From Candidatus Pacearchaeota archaeon (GTDB taxonomy: Archaea; Nanoarchaeota; Nanoarchaeia; Pacearchaeales; GW2011-AR1), in contig NZER01000066.1 of assembly GCA_002690445.1 (NCBI GenBank), positions 2,040 to 7,829 of the forward strand: a stretch of 5,790 bases of DNA. The letters run 5' to 3'. Each line of letters starts with the position of its first letter. Positions within the stretch are counted from its first letter, which is position 1. The notes below the pieces were generated by a model, which did not search any database, had not been told where the DNA came from, and saw only the letters and a list, made by a program, of their open reading frames with translations. Shown here one piece after another: positions 5,723-5,790 of this stretch. The translations under genes were made by a program, and so were the position numbers.

Positions 5723-5777
5723 AAAGAAAATAATCAACAAAACAATCAAGAAAGCAAAATTTAAAACTATTTAAAGC

Positions 5778-5790
5778 ATGGCAGTTGAAT
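5778..5790 (+). CDS. Possible start of the next gene (N-terminus only)
   Basis: An ATG at 5778 opens a frame (M-A-V-E...) that runs off the window. It lies 55 bases after the stop of the fusion gene, in an A-rich gap with no clear promoter, terminator or Shine-Dalgarno. Four codons are too few to name a product or to prove that it is a gene. The tight + strand gene order is the main support. Confidence 0.3.

Noticed and set aside
5720..5777. A short Lys-rich frame (KKIINKTIKKAKFKTI) after the fusion gene
   Set aside because: It has no ATG, GTG or TTG start downstream of its preceding stop and is only A-rich intergenic sequence.

Overview
This window looks like a piece of a tailed double-stranded DNA phage genome, probably an uncultured marine or aquatic one. 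The base composition is AT-rich, all supported genes lie on the + strand, the genes are packed with little or no spacing, and a virion-type protein is followed by a replication and recombination cluster. The host cannot be named from the sequence. The promoters are of the ordinary bacterial housekeeping-sigma type with extended -10 elements. No tRNA, CRISPR array, insertion sequence or integrase is visible.

Layout. Positions 1-444 hold the C-terminal part of a structural (tail or virion-like) protein that enters from outside the window. Two bases later comes a RuvC-type Holliday-junction resolvase (447-1001). It overlaps by 14 bases a small helical protein (988-1254) whose N-terminus resembles a short amphipathic leader. 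A hairpin with a T-run (1268-1292) seems to close this group, and a strong promoter (1283-1311) overlaps its 3' arm. That promoter drives a short DnaG-type primase (1319-2254) with a four-cysteine zinc ribbon and a TOPRIM domain. A second extended -10 promoter overlaps the primase stop codon and precedes a 74-residue beta-rich protein (2267-2491). A third promoter, whose -35 box overlaps the stop codon of that small gene, leads into a leader with an 8-bp hairpin and then a 1051-codon gene (2567-5722). The first bases of a possible next gene begin at 5778.

The most striking item is the 1051-residue protein. It carries a complete Mre11/SbcD-type nuclease domain and a complete Rad50/SbcC-type ATPase with its own coiled coil in one uninterrupted reading frame. 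In T4, E. coli, archaea and eukaryotes these are two separate polypeptides (gp47/gp46, SbcD/SbcC, Mre11/Rad50). The fusion also has an atypical zinc hook (C-x6-C instead of C-x2-C), an Asp in place of the first His of the nuclease GHxH motif, and a GSGAE ABC signature.

Working together, the primase would lay down primers. The Mre11-Rad50 fusion would process DNA ends for recombination and recombination-dependent replication, as gp46/47 do in T4. The RuvC-like enzyme would resolve branched DNA before packaging. A second theme is gene starts without ribosome binding sites: the primase and the 74-residue gene begin only 6-7 bases after a good -10 box, so their mRNAs should be leaderless or nearly so, whereas the overlapping internal gene at 988 has a proper AAGGA site.
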